DNA of 6,890 bases, taken from the NCBI GenBank assembly GCA_035938215.1, contig DASZHC010000140.1:1-6890 (forward strand), written 5' to 3'. This DNA comes from DASZHC01 sp035938215. Its GTDB lineage: Bacteria > Verrucomicrobiota > Verrucomicrobiia > Chthoniobacterales > JAFAMB01. The translations under genes were made by a program, and so were the position numbers. The first letter of the stretch is position 1. Every line of letters starts with the position of its first letter. The notes beneath the pieces were generated by a model. The model saw nothing but the letters and a program-made list of their open reading frames with translations. It had not been told where the DNA came from and made no database searches. Positions 1 through 6,392 of this stretch are shown here, in pieces.

Positions 1-18
1 AATCGATACGTGACCGAC

Positions 19-162
19 GAGCAACGCGGTCGCCGGCCCATTTTCATCGCAACCCTTCGGGCCGGAGCCAGTTGGCCGTTTTTCTGCGTTGCTCTCTCGG
101 CCGGTATGATTCAGATATGGGCGCTCGTTCGCGCCTTGAAAAACGGCCAACTGACTTCCGGC
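19..162. repeat. Nested inverted-repeat element upstream of the transporter operon
   Basis: A perfect 15-base inverted repeat pairs 70-84 (AGTTGGCCGTTTTTC) with 138-152. The pairing resumes as 61-66 with 157-162 (GCCGGA/TCCGGC). Inside the loop, 120-124 and 131-135 form a GGCGC/GCGCC hairpin. On the left side 33-39 pairs with 59-65 (CCGGCCC/GGGCCGG), and 19-27 (GAGCAACGC) pairs with 86-94, which competes with the main stem. One frame is open from the window edge to 195, but the product is unconvincing and the palindromes explain the sequence better. This looks like a REP- or MITE-like element, or a structured leader of the transporter mRNA. The bases just after it (178-193) include GGGGACAGGACAC, which recalls end motifs of REP elements mobilised by Y1 transposases; that link is from memory only. 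Confidence 0.6.
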
Positions 163-217
163 AAAATATATGCTATTTCGGGGACAGGACACTAGTTCTG
201 CCTGCCATTTGCGTCGC

Positions 218-1816
218 ATGTTCCCACCCGATCCAACAGCGAATTCGACCGAACCTCCTGCTCTCCGGATGCGCCGAATCGCAAAGTCGTTCGGCGCAAG
301 CAGAGTGTTGATCGACGTCGATTTCGAATTACACAGAGGCGAAATCCATGCGTTGATGGGAGAAAATGGCGCCGGCAAAAGCACGTTAATGAAGATCGCG
401 GCGGGGTTGATCGAGGACTTCGAGGGGGAAATCGCGGTTGATGGAAAGATCGTGCATCTCACCTCGCCGCGCGCGGCTGCGCGTGCCGGGATAGCAATTA
501 TTCACCAGGAACTATGTCTGGTACCGGAACTTGAGGTGGACGAGAATATTTTTCTGGGCCAGGAGAAGCTGAGGTCCGGTTTCATTGTCGATCGTGCGAA
601 CCAGATCCGGGCGGCGCGCGAGGTTCTCAAGATGCTCGACTATCACGGGAATCTGGAAACTCCGGTCTCCAAACTGCGGGTTGGGGAACAGCAACTGGTC
701 GAAATTGCGAAAGCGCTTGTAGCCAGAGCGCGGATCCTGATCATGGATGAACCAACATCGGCGCTATCGATCAACGAAACGGACCGACTTTTTCAAGTGA
801 TTCGGCGTTTGGCTGCTGAAGGTGTTGCAATCGTTTACATCTCCCACCGGATGGAAGAGGTCCTTGCACTGGCTAATACGGTTACCGTGTTGCGTGACGG
901 CCGGCTCATCGGAACGCTCTCAGGGAAACAAGCCAGCAGACGCGAGTTGATTCGGATGATGGTTGGACGGGAAATCCAGGAGATGCTAGCCACCGGCAAA
1001 GATCCCGCTGCAGTCCGCGAGCCACTGATCGATGTCAGGAACCTTTGGCTGGAGCATCCTCGCCCGACGCCGCTCCGGCCAAGATTGGTCGACAATGTGA
1101 GTTTTTCCGTTGCAGCCGGGGAGGTATTCGGACTCGGTGGACTGCTGGGAGCGGGACGAACCGAAACATTGGAAGTCCTGTTTGGGCTTCACCCTGCAAC
1201 CTCGGGCGGCGTCGTTCGTATTCGGGGGAAAACAACAAGGATTCTCAGCCCTGTTCTGGCGAAGGAGGCCGGAATATCGCTAGTCACGGAGGACCGAAAA
1301 CGCGACGGACTAATTCTTGGAGCCGGGATTGATCGCAACGTTGGGCTGCCGGTTACCAGATTACTCGCCCATTTTGGCGTGGTCTCCAATACTTTAGAGC
1401 AGGCTTTGGCAAGCGCCAAGATTGCGCAATTGAACATCCAAGCTGCGCATGGCCCCGCCCAGATCGTTGCATCCTTGAGCGGGGGGAATCAGCAGAAGGT
1501 TGTTGTGGGTAAGTGCCTTGTGACGCAGCCGAAAATCCTCTTGTTGGATGAGCCTACACGGGGCATCGATGTCGGCGCGAAGGCGGAAATCTATCGCTTG
1601 ATTCAAGAACTTGCCGGGCAAGGATTGGCAATCATCCTTGTCACATCTGAACTCCCGGAGTTGATCTTATTAAGCGACCGAATCCTGGTCTTGAGAGAAG
1701 GGCTACCGACGGCGATTCTGAATCGGGAAGACTTTTCGCAGGAGATAATCCTGGAGTTCGCCTCGTCGGGCGGAGCTACTCAACCTGAATTTTTGACTCC
1801 GGAGGCTGCCGCTTGA
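218..1816 (+). CDS. rbsA: Sugar ABC transporter ATPase, two nucleotide-binding domains (RbsA/MglA class)
   Basis: This is the cytoplasmic ATPase that powers uptake of a ribose-like or other monosaccharide, with two fused nucleotide-binding domains. From the start used here the protein has 532 residues, close to the usual ~500. Domain 1 has Walker A GENGAGKST (48-56), the Q-loop HQE (96-98), the degenerate signature LRVGEQQ (about 153-159), Walker B ILIMDEPTSAL (173-183) and the switch histidine in ISHR (H210). Domain 2 has the degenerate Walker A GLLGAGRTE (about 308-316), the signature LSGGNQQK (420-427) and Walker B ILLLDEPTRGID. Its switch position reads TSELPE, without a histidine. This asymmetry is normal for the family. 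ATG 218 was chosen because the family begins shortly before the conserved M-R-x-I-x-K-S-F-G block. The in-frame ATG at 170 falls beside the repeat element and adds 16 unlikely residues. Neither start has a Shine-Dalgarno sequence. The substrate is not determined. Confidence 0.93.
   Translation: MFPPDPTANSTEPPALRMRRIAKSFGASRVLIDVDFELHRGEIHALMGENGAGKSTLMKIAAGLIEDFEGEIAVDGKIVHLTSPRAAARAGIAIIHQELCLVPELEVDENIFLGQEKLRSGFIVDRANQIRAAREVLKMLDYHGNLETPVSKLRVGEQQLVEIAKALVARARILIMDEPTSALSINETDRLFQVIRRLAAEGVAIVYISHRMEEVLALANTVTVLRDGRLIGTLSGKQASRRELIRMMVGREIQEMLATGKDPAAVREPLIDVRNLWLEHPRPTPLRPRLVDNVSFSVAAGEVFGLGGLLGAGRTETLEVLFGLHPATSGGVVRIRGKTTRILSPVLAKEAGISLVTEDRKRDGLILGAGIDRNVGLPVTRLLAHFGVVSNTLEQALASAKIAQLNIQAAHGPAQIVASLSGGNQQKVVVGKCLVTQPKILLLDEPTRGIDVGAKAEIYRLIQELAGQGLAIILVTSELPELILLSDRILVLREGLPTAILNREDFSQEIILEFASSGGATQPEFLTPEAAA
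1801..1805 (+). promoter_or_regulatory. Strong Shine-Dalgarno site that fixes the permease TTG start
   Basis: GGAGG lies seven bases before the TTG at 1813, inside the last codons of the ATPase gene. It supports translation of the permease from a TTG that overlaps the ATPase stop codon (TTGA, 1813-1816). It is the clearest Shine-Dalgarno sequence in the window. Confidence 0.75.
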
Positions 1817-3099
1817 AAAAGGTTCCTGCCAACGCTTTCCGATTCTTGATGATGACCAAGCTCTTCTGGGGGCTCGCCGTTCTTTACGGGCTGGGAATCT
1901 TTCTATCGCCAGTCAATCGCAAAGGAATCAACATTTTCTTGAGTCCGGGAAATCAGTCGGACGTTCTGCGCCAGGTCTCAAACAATGGAATTATAGCGGT
2001 CGGCATGACGCTCGTTATTATGACCGGCGGCATCGACCTTTCCGTAGGCTCAATGATGGCCTTGGGCTGCATGCTGTGCGCGATGCTGTTGACGTTGCAG
2101 GGCTGGACAACGGCCTCGGCGAGTTCCATTCCAATCCTGGCGCTTGTTTGCCTTCTGCTTTGCGCTTACCTCGTGCCGCTGATTGCGATCAATCTTCGGC
2201 GCGGATCGCGTCCGGTGGAAAAGCCGAGTCCGGGTGTTCGATTGTTCGGTCTTATTCTGGGGTTGGTTGTCGCTGGATTGTCGGTTTGGTGGACTACAAG
2301 CCAGCTGCAATCGAAGTTTACCGTCCTCGGGGTGCTCGTCACCGTTCCGGCAGTGGGCCTTGCGGTAGGGTCATTGAACGGGCTCATCATTTCGAAGGGC
2401 AGGATGCAGCCGTTCATCGTTACGTTGGCCATGATGGTAGCGATCCTGGGCGCGGCGCGATTGCTGGGTGGAGAAACCGCTGCTATCTACCCAGTCTACA
2501 CCGGATCGAATGCAACGGAGAAATTCGATATTTTGCGAGCGCTGGTACTGCAGGTGGTGCCGGTTCCCGGCATATTCTTTCTGGTCGCGGTTCTGATCTT
2601 CGGATTTGTTCTTAAATTCACGACTTTCGGACGGTATATCTATGCAATTGGCGGAAATGAACAGGCTGCTCGACTCGCTGGAATCCATGTCGACCAAGTA
2701 AAGATCTCCGTCTACGCGGTTTCAGGAATGCTAGCCAGCCTGGCCGGGGTGCTCTACACAGCGCAGTATCGCCAGGGTAAGCCCGATGCGGGATCTGGGG
2801 CCGAGCTCGATGCGATTGCGGCGGTCGTTATCGGCGGAACCAATTTGATGGGCGGCAAAGGGTCTATGATCGGAACCCTGGTTGGAGTGCTGATCTTTGG
2901 ATTTCTAAGCAATATTCTTTTACTGAAGAACATTAACAGCAATACGCAGTTTGTTCTGAAGGGAGCAATCATTCTGGCCGCGGTCCTTCTGCAGGAGGGA
3001 CAGCTCGGTCTGTGGTGGAAGCGTCTGCGTTCGAGTGTCTACCCGTCCGCCTATCCCGGGAGATCGAAAGAACAAGTATCGGAAAAAGTGACGCGATGA
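1813..3099 (+). CDS. rbsC: Sugar ABC transporter permease (RbsC class) with an extra loop region
   Basis: This is the inner-membrane channel subunit of the importer, of the BPD_transp_2 family. It shows the family hallmarks GMTLVIMTGGIDLSVGS (64-80), GRMQPFIVTL (196-205), the ATPase-coupling loop GNEQAARLAGI (281-291) and ELDAIAAVVIGGT (331-343). It has 428 residues, against about 320 for E. coli RbsC as recalled. The excess lies mostly between the GIDLSVGS helix and GRMQPF: about 117 residues here against about 45 in RbsC. The extra part contains a basic, proline-containing loop (about 128-140) and further hydrophobic segments (about 105-127 and 142-160). There is also a hydrophilic C-terminal tail of about 25 residues. 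The TTG start is supported by GGAGG and by the 4-base overlap with the ATPase gene, which implies translational coupling. A single permease gene suggests a homodimer. Confidence 0.92.
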   Translation: MKKVPANAFRFLMMTKLFWGLAVLYGLGIFLSPVNRKGINIFLSPGNQSDVLRQVSNNGIIAVGMTLVIMTGGIDLSVGSMMALGCMLCAMLLTLQGWTTASASSIPILALVCLLLCAYLVPLIAINLRRGSRPVEKPSPGVRLFGLILGLVVAGLSVWWTTSQLQSKFTVLGVLVTVPAVGLAVGSLNGLIISKGRMQPFIVTLAMMVAILGAARLLGGETAAIYPVYTGSNATEKFDILRALVLQVVPVPGIFFLVAVLIFGFVLKFTTFGRYIYAIGGNEQAARLAGIHVDQVKISVYAVSGMLASLAGVLYTAQYRQGKPDAGSGAELDAIAAVVIGGTNLMGGKGSMIGTLVGVLIFGFLSNILLLKNINSNTQFVLKGAIILAAVLLQEGQLGLWWKRLRSSVYPSAYPGRSKEQVSEKVTR

Positions 3100-3193
3100 A
3101 TCCGTATTCGCCGGTCAAAGGGACTCCAGAACTAACAAACCAAGCAATTTTCTCCTAACAATTCCCATTAACTACAAACCCCCCGTTGCCCCC
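3100..3193 (+). promoter_or_regulatory. Gap and C-rich leader before the binding-protein gene
   Basis: This 94-base gap separates the permease and binding-protein genes. It has no purine-rich Shine-Dalgarno sequence; the last bases before the ATG are pyrimidine-rich (3178-3193, with a run of six C and a run of five C). I see no convincing hairpin or -35/-10 pair. Binding proteins are usually made in excess over their transporter, so an extra promoter or RNA-processing site would be expected here, but the sequence does not show one plainly. Confidence 0.3.
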
Positions 3194-4156
3194 ATGAAAA
3201 GAAGAGCGTTCATCAAAACAACTATCGCCGCTGCTGCGGCTTCGACCGTATTCAAGCCGTTTTATATCCGGGCCGAAGCGAAGAAATACGTGTTTGGTTT
3301 CTCGCAAGTAACGGTCGTCGAACCGTGGCGTGTCCAGTTCAATAAAGATATGCAGAAAGAGGCTGCAAAACATCCAGAACTGGAACTGATCATTACCGAT
3401 GGTCAGGACAAGACAGAAAAACAAGTCGCTGACGTTGAAAATTTAATCCAGCAAGGGGTGGACGTCCTCATTATCAGTCCAAAAGAATCGGCTGGGTTGA
3501 CTGGAGTAACACTAAAAGCTATCGATGCGAAAATTCCGGTGATCGTTCTCGATCGGAACGTTAACACGGATAAATACACGCAGTTCATAGGCGGCGATAA
3601 CGTGGCGATTGGGCGGGCGGCCGGTGAATATGCGGTCAAATTGCTCGGCGGACCTGGGAACGCCAAGGGGAATATTGTTGAGCTCTGGGGCGGTATGGGC
3701 ACTCAGCCGGCTCACGACCGTCATGATGGATTCGCGGAGTTTACCGGCAAGGAATCGGGCATCAAATCGCTGCTGCAGCCGATCGATACGGACTGGAAAC
3801 AACCTAAGGGATACGAAGTCATGTCAACGGCATTGAAGTCGTTCGATAAAATCGACCTCGTTTACGGTCATAATGATCCAGTCGCCTATGGAGCGTTCCT
3901 TGCTTGTAAGGACGCCGGTCGCGAAAAAGAAATTAAGTTTCTCGGGATCGATGCATTGCCGAATGAGGGGGTCACCTGGGTTTGCAAAGGCGAACTCACG
4001 GCGACTTTCCTTTATGCCACTCCCGGCGCGGAAGGCGTTCGCCAGGGACTCAAGATTGTTAAGGGCGAGAAAGTGGATAAGAAAATCATCCTTTCAACGA
4101 TGGCAATCGACAAATCCAATTGCGAACAGATCCTGAAGGATAACGGATTGGCGTGA
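3194..4156 (+). CDS. Periplasmic sugar-binding protein of the ABC importer (RbsB/YtfQ class), Tat-type signal
   Basis: This is the substrate-binding protein that delivers a monosaccharide to the permease. It has 320 residues and a Peripla_BP_4-type fold. The N-terminus KRRAFIK (2-8), followed by an Ala/Thr-rich hydrophobic stretch and a likely cleavage site near A27-E28-A29, matches a twin-arginine signal; no lipobox cysteine is seen. The mature part has GFSQ (35-38), a Trp-Arg pair (45-46), DGQDK (69-73), QGVD (87-90), LDR (119-121), YGHND (224-228) and GID (251-253). These sit where sugar contacts occur in this family. The GFSQ...W-R...DGQ pattern recalls YtfQ, the galactofuranose-binding protein, more than E. 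coli RbsB, so ribose should not be assumed. It is the last gene of the ATPase-permease-binding protein set. The start is the only sensible one before the signal peptide. No Shine-Dalgarno sequence precedes it. Confidence 0.9.
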   Translation: MKRRAFIKTTIAAAAASTVFKPFYIRAEAKKYVFGFSQVTVVEPWRVQFNKDMQKEAAKHPELELIITDGQDKTEKQVADVENLIQQGVDVLIISPKESAGLTGVTLKAIDAKIPVIVLDRNVNTDKYTQFIGGDNVAIGRAAGEYAVKLLGGPGNAKGNIVELWGGMGTQPAHDRHDGFAEFTGKESGIKSLLQPIDTDWKQPKGYEVMSTALKSFDKIDLVYGHNDPVAYGAFLACKDAGREKEIKFLGIDALPNEGVTWVCKGELTATFLYATPGAEGVRQGLKIVKGEKVDKKIILSTMAIDKSNCEQILKDNGLA

Positions 4157-4189
4157 TTGCAGGCGTGGGATTAAGCGTCGAGTAGGAAA

Positions 4190-4445
4190 TGTCACCCGAA
4201 GGGCTGAATGTTCCGGAGCCGTTTTGGAATATGTTCAAACCGGCTCAAGGGCGAGCGCGTCATTGCTGGCCGATTCCCTGGGCGTCCGCTCCGTCGGCGC
4301 CGCGAAACGGTATTCAATTTACGGCCGGCAACGGCTGCGAGGGACCGCAGCCCTCCAGAAACCGCTGGCGGAAGCGGCTCAGCGGCAAAGACAACGCCAG
4401 TCCGACTCGGACCGCCTTGCCGGCGGCCCATTTTGAACGCAACGA
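4190..4445. repeat. Hairpin-rich intergenic element between convergent genes
   Basis: The spacer between the binding-protein gene and the convergent DUF4126 gene (4157-4472) has no credible gene on either strand. It contains a series of short palindromes: 4216-4221 with 4241-4246 (GAGCCG/CGGCTC), 4333-4339 with 4346-4352 (GGCTGCG/CGCAGCC), CCGCT with AGCGG around 4362-4376, GTCCG with CGGAC around 4400-4412, and 4412-4416 with 4422-4426 (CCGCC/GGCGG). Bases 4421-4443 match 31-53 at 20 of 23 positions in the same orientation. This suggests two members of a dispersed repeat family on either side of the operon. Confidence 0.5.
4216..4246 (+). terminator. Possible stem-loop after the transporter operon
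   Basis: GAGCCG (4216-4221) pairs with CGGCTC (4241-4246). The stem continues, with one mismatch and one bulge, to a four-base TATG loop. It begins 60 bases after the binding-protein stop codon. No T-run follows, so it is not a classical intrinsic terminator. It may instead protect the 3' end of the mRNA or belong to the repeat element. Confidence 0.25.
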
Positions 4446-4472
4446 TGTCACTATTATATGCGAGACGGTGCG

Positions 4473-5489
4473 CTAGCTCACTGCAATGGGCAGAGGATCA
4501 GCAGGGGCAAGGCGCCGCTCGAGATTTTGCGCAATGCTGGAAGCGATCAAGGTGCGGGAATGATCGAACTTGAACGTAAACCGCAGGCCCTTGCCGTAGA
4601 GATGCAATTCTTCGCAAAGCAGCTTGTGCTCAAGTGAGGCCTTATCGATCTCCATCGTCCTCGACGAATCGCCAAGGAAGGATTTCGCGACGAAGTAAAC
4701 CTTGTTGAGATCCTCGTTCGTGGCGATCAAGTAGCCAAAGCGATTTGGATCAAGATTTTTGCCTTTGCCAGAGACGCAGGGCGCCGCCCAGGAGACGGTC
4801 GTTTCGCGCCCAGTCAGCCGCCGGAAACTGGTTTCCAATCGCGCAGGGAATTGATCCGGCAATTTGCTGTCGGTTTCGTCGATCGGTAGTCGGTTGAGCT
4901 TGCGAGCAATCATCCAGAGATTGACAGAGATCGATCGCCAGATCCTTGGCAGAAAATAGAAAGTAAGCGCAAAGAGAACGACACAAACCGAGAAAACAAT
5001 GACGGGATAGTGCCAAAGGAGCGCGACCCCGCCGAGAACCAAAATGTTCTCGCCGGTGCTGACGGCGATATTCGAAAACGGTTCGGGCGAACTGTTCACC
5101 ACGAGACGAGTGCTGGCTTTCAAGCTGTGGGATGCAAAACTCATGGCTCCGCCCAGCAATGCTACAGTGACTTCAAATACCGGATTTGTGGCTCCAAGCG
5201 CCCGCACCGCCAGGAATGCGCCTCCAAGGGGGCGGATTATGGTGTGGACGGCGTCCCAGACCGAATCCACCCATGGGATCTTGTCTGCAAAAAATTCCAG
5301 GAGGAACAGGATACCGGAAACAACAAGAATGACCGGATCTCCCAGAACTGAAAGGGATGCGAACTGCGGCGAAAGGTGGACCCACCCGAGATGGATCGAC
5401 AACCCGGTTGCAAAGACGGTAAGATAAAGACTGTAACCCGAGAGCGCAGCCAGGCCCAGAGCTACAGATAAAGTCTGGAGGACTTCCAT
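4473..5489 (-). CDS. DUF4126 membrane protein with C-terminal PH-like soluble domain
   Basis: This is an integral membrane protein of unknown function, 338 residues from the chosen start. The N-terminal ~180 residues match the DUF4126 pattern: SGYSLYLTVFATGL (17-30), GDPVILVVSGILFLLEFFADKIPWVD (50-75) read in part, SHSLKASTRLVVNSSPEPFSN (120-140) read in part, and several hydrophobic segments (about 5-30, 50-67, 86-117, 148-180). A basic linker (RIWRSI...ARKLNR, 182-200) leads to a soluble part of about 130 residues. That part alternates strands and ends in a helix: GYLIATNED (252-260), VYFVAKSFLG (264-273), then LRFTFKFD (302-309) and an amphipathic helix. This order resembles bacterial PH/YokE-like domains; it is an inference from pattern. 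ATG 5489 fits the family start. The frame stays open to 5723, but that 78-residue extension is not expected. The gene converges on the importer operon and diverges from the lipoprotein gene. Confidence 0.82.
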   Translation of the reverse strand: MEVLQTLSVALGLAALSGYSLYLTVFATGLSIHLGWVHLSPQFASLSVLGDPVILVVSGILFLLEFFADKIPWVDSVWDAVHTIIRPLGGAFLAVRALGATNPVFEVTVALLGGAMSFASHSLKASTRLVVNSSPEPFSNIAVSTGENILVLGGVALLWHYPVIVFSVCVVLFALTFYFLPRIWRSISVNLWMIARKLNRLPIDETDSKLPDQFPARLETSFRRLTGRETTVSWAAPCVSGKGKNLDPNRFGYLIATNEDLNKVYFVAKSFLGDSSRTMEIDKASLEHKLLCEELHLYGKGLRFTFKFDHSRTLIASSIAQNLERRLAPADPLPIAVS

Positions 5490-5553
5490 ATTGAACACAA
5501 ATAAACCCGCGACCAACTTCAGGCAATCAAAGATGGAGTTGTCCTTGCAACTA

Positions 5554-5766
5554 ATGATTTGGCGACGACAATCCAGGAGATTGACCAGAAATATAGAAAT
5601 CGCGATCGGGTTGCTCGCTCTTGCGGCAGCAGGATTATTTATTACCTCGTGTGCGAACGATTCTGATATTCCAAGTGCGTATGGTACTGGCGTGCCATCC
5701 GCACCGAATGCCGACGTTTCCAATGGGCCCGAAAGCGGTGAGAGCGATTTCGCGCAGCATCAATGA
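5554..5766 (+). CDS. Small putative lipoprotein
   Basis: This 70-residue product is not recognised by name. An arginine-rich N-region (MIWRRQSRR...) is followed by a hydrophobic stretch and the lipobox I-T-S-C, with the cysteine at residue 33. A short polar tail rich in Pro, Ser, Gly, Asp and Asn follows, with no visible domain. The expected fate is lipidation and anchoring in the membrane facing the periplasm. The residue after Cys is Ala, so outer-membrane sorting would be likely by the usual rule. The start is uncertain: ATG codons at 5491, 5533 and 5554 and a TTG at 5581 are all in frame. The TTG would give a compact 61-residue form with Cys24, but AGGAG sits only one base before it. The gene is transcribed away from the DUF4126 gene, and the 64 bases between them would hold both promoters. 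Confidence 0.55.
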   Translation: MIWRRQSRRLTRNIEIAIGLLALAAAGLFITSCANDSDIPSAYGTGVPSAPNADVSNGPESGESDFAQHQ

Positions 5767-5823
5767 AGGAGAACCGAATCTCCTGGAATCCTTGAAAAGC
5801 AAAATCGATTCCGGCCCCTTGGG

Positions 5824-5901
5824 ATGAAGAAACGGATCGTTGTCGCCCTTGCGATTTTCTTTTGGCTACCGGAAAATGCCAGAGCCCTGTTCAAGAGCTG
5901 A
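5824..5901 (+). CDS. Mini-ORF encoding a signal-peptide-like sequence, in frame with the GYD gene
   Basis: A 25-residue product begins MKKRIVVALAIFFWLP and continues to an A-R-A site that would suit signal peptidase I, ending four residues later. The stop TGA (5899-5901) is followed by one codon (ATT) and then the ATG of the GYD gene in the same frame. It could be the start of a formerly secreted protein cut by a stop codon, a leader that couples translation to the GYD gene, or chance. No Shine-Dalgarno sequence is visible before its ATG. Confidence 0.3.
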   Translation: MKKRIVVALAIFFWLPENARALFKS

Positions 5902-5904
5902 ATT

Positions 5905-6222
5905 ATGCCAAAGTATTTGACGACGGTTTCGTATACTCCCGAAGGAATTCAAGGCCTGATGAAAGAAGGTGGAACGGCGCGCCGGATGCACGTGGAAGAG
6001 ATGCTCAAGAAGCTTGGTGGCCGCCTCGAAGCGTTCTACTTCGCTTTTGGGGAGAATGACGCCTACGTGATCACCGAAGGACCAGACCATGTCACCGCTG
6101 CCGCTATATCTCTAGCTGTAACGACTGGGGCCGTTCGGACCAAGACGACTGTTCTGCTCACGCCGGAGGAGATGGATCAGGCTACACGAACCCGAGTGGA
6201 ATACCGCCCGCCGGGTGAATAG
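5905..6222 (+). CDS. GYD-domain protein
   Basis: This is a small soluble protein of 105 residues. It matches the GYD family (~95-105 residues) in length and layout: MPKYLTTVSYTPEGI (1-15), then a helix with K-KLGGRLEAFYFAFGENDAYV around 35-55 (read in part), and A-AISLAV...VRTKTTVLLTPEEM (66-90, read in part). The signature Gly-Tyr-Asp position reads G-E-N-D (49-52), a variant. The fold is expected to be a ferredoxin-like alpha/beta dimer, and the family function is not established. It starts three bases after the stop of an in-frame signal-peptide-like mini-ORF, so translation by re-initiation is possible. No clear Shine-Dalgarno sequence is seen, although AAGAG lies seven bases before the ATG. 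After the stop, a weak CCCGC/GCGGG stem (6249-6266) is present without a T-run. Confidence 0.85.
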   Translation: MPKYLTTVSYTPEGIQGLMKEGGTARRMHVEEMLKKLGGRLEAFYFAFGENDAYVITEGPDHVTAAAISLAVTTGAVRTKTTVLLTPEEMDQATRTRVEYRPPGE

Positions 6223-6392
6223 GCTCGCGCTGAGGAGACCAGAAAACTCCCGCCGATGGATGCGGGGGCGCGCGGCCGAGGATGAAGCAAATTGCAAGAT
6301 CGCTGGGAGGAGGACGGGGAACGTCGGGCGAAGGCTTCGGAACCCTGCGATTGGCAGAGGCGTGTTACACGCGGAGAGCGGCTGTCGCCAAC

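Noticed and set aside
136..179. Possible promoter: TTGAAA at 136-141 with TATATG/TATGCT near 167-174
   Set aside because: Spacing is about 25 bases or more, too long for a standard promoter; the alternative pair CTGACT/TATTTC is only a 4/6 match in each box.
1..195. Frame open from the window edge to 195 that could be the end of an upstream gene
   Set aside because: The stretch is explained by nested palindromes, and the product has no recognisable family; treated as a repeat element.
4189..4573. Several frames of 70-121 residues in the spacer after the binding-protein gene
   Set aside because: Overlapping frames in palindrome-rich DNA with basic, low-information products; one runs into the DUF4126 gene from the opposite strand.
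5490..5723. 78-residue N-terminal extension of the DUF4126 protein
   Set aside because: DUF4126 normally begins close to its first membrane segment, as at 5489, and the extension overlaps the divergent lipoprotein gene.
5767..5784. AGGAGA/TCTCCT hairpin after the lipoprotein gene as a terminator
   Set aside because: Six-base stem without a following T-run; too weak to call.
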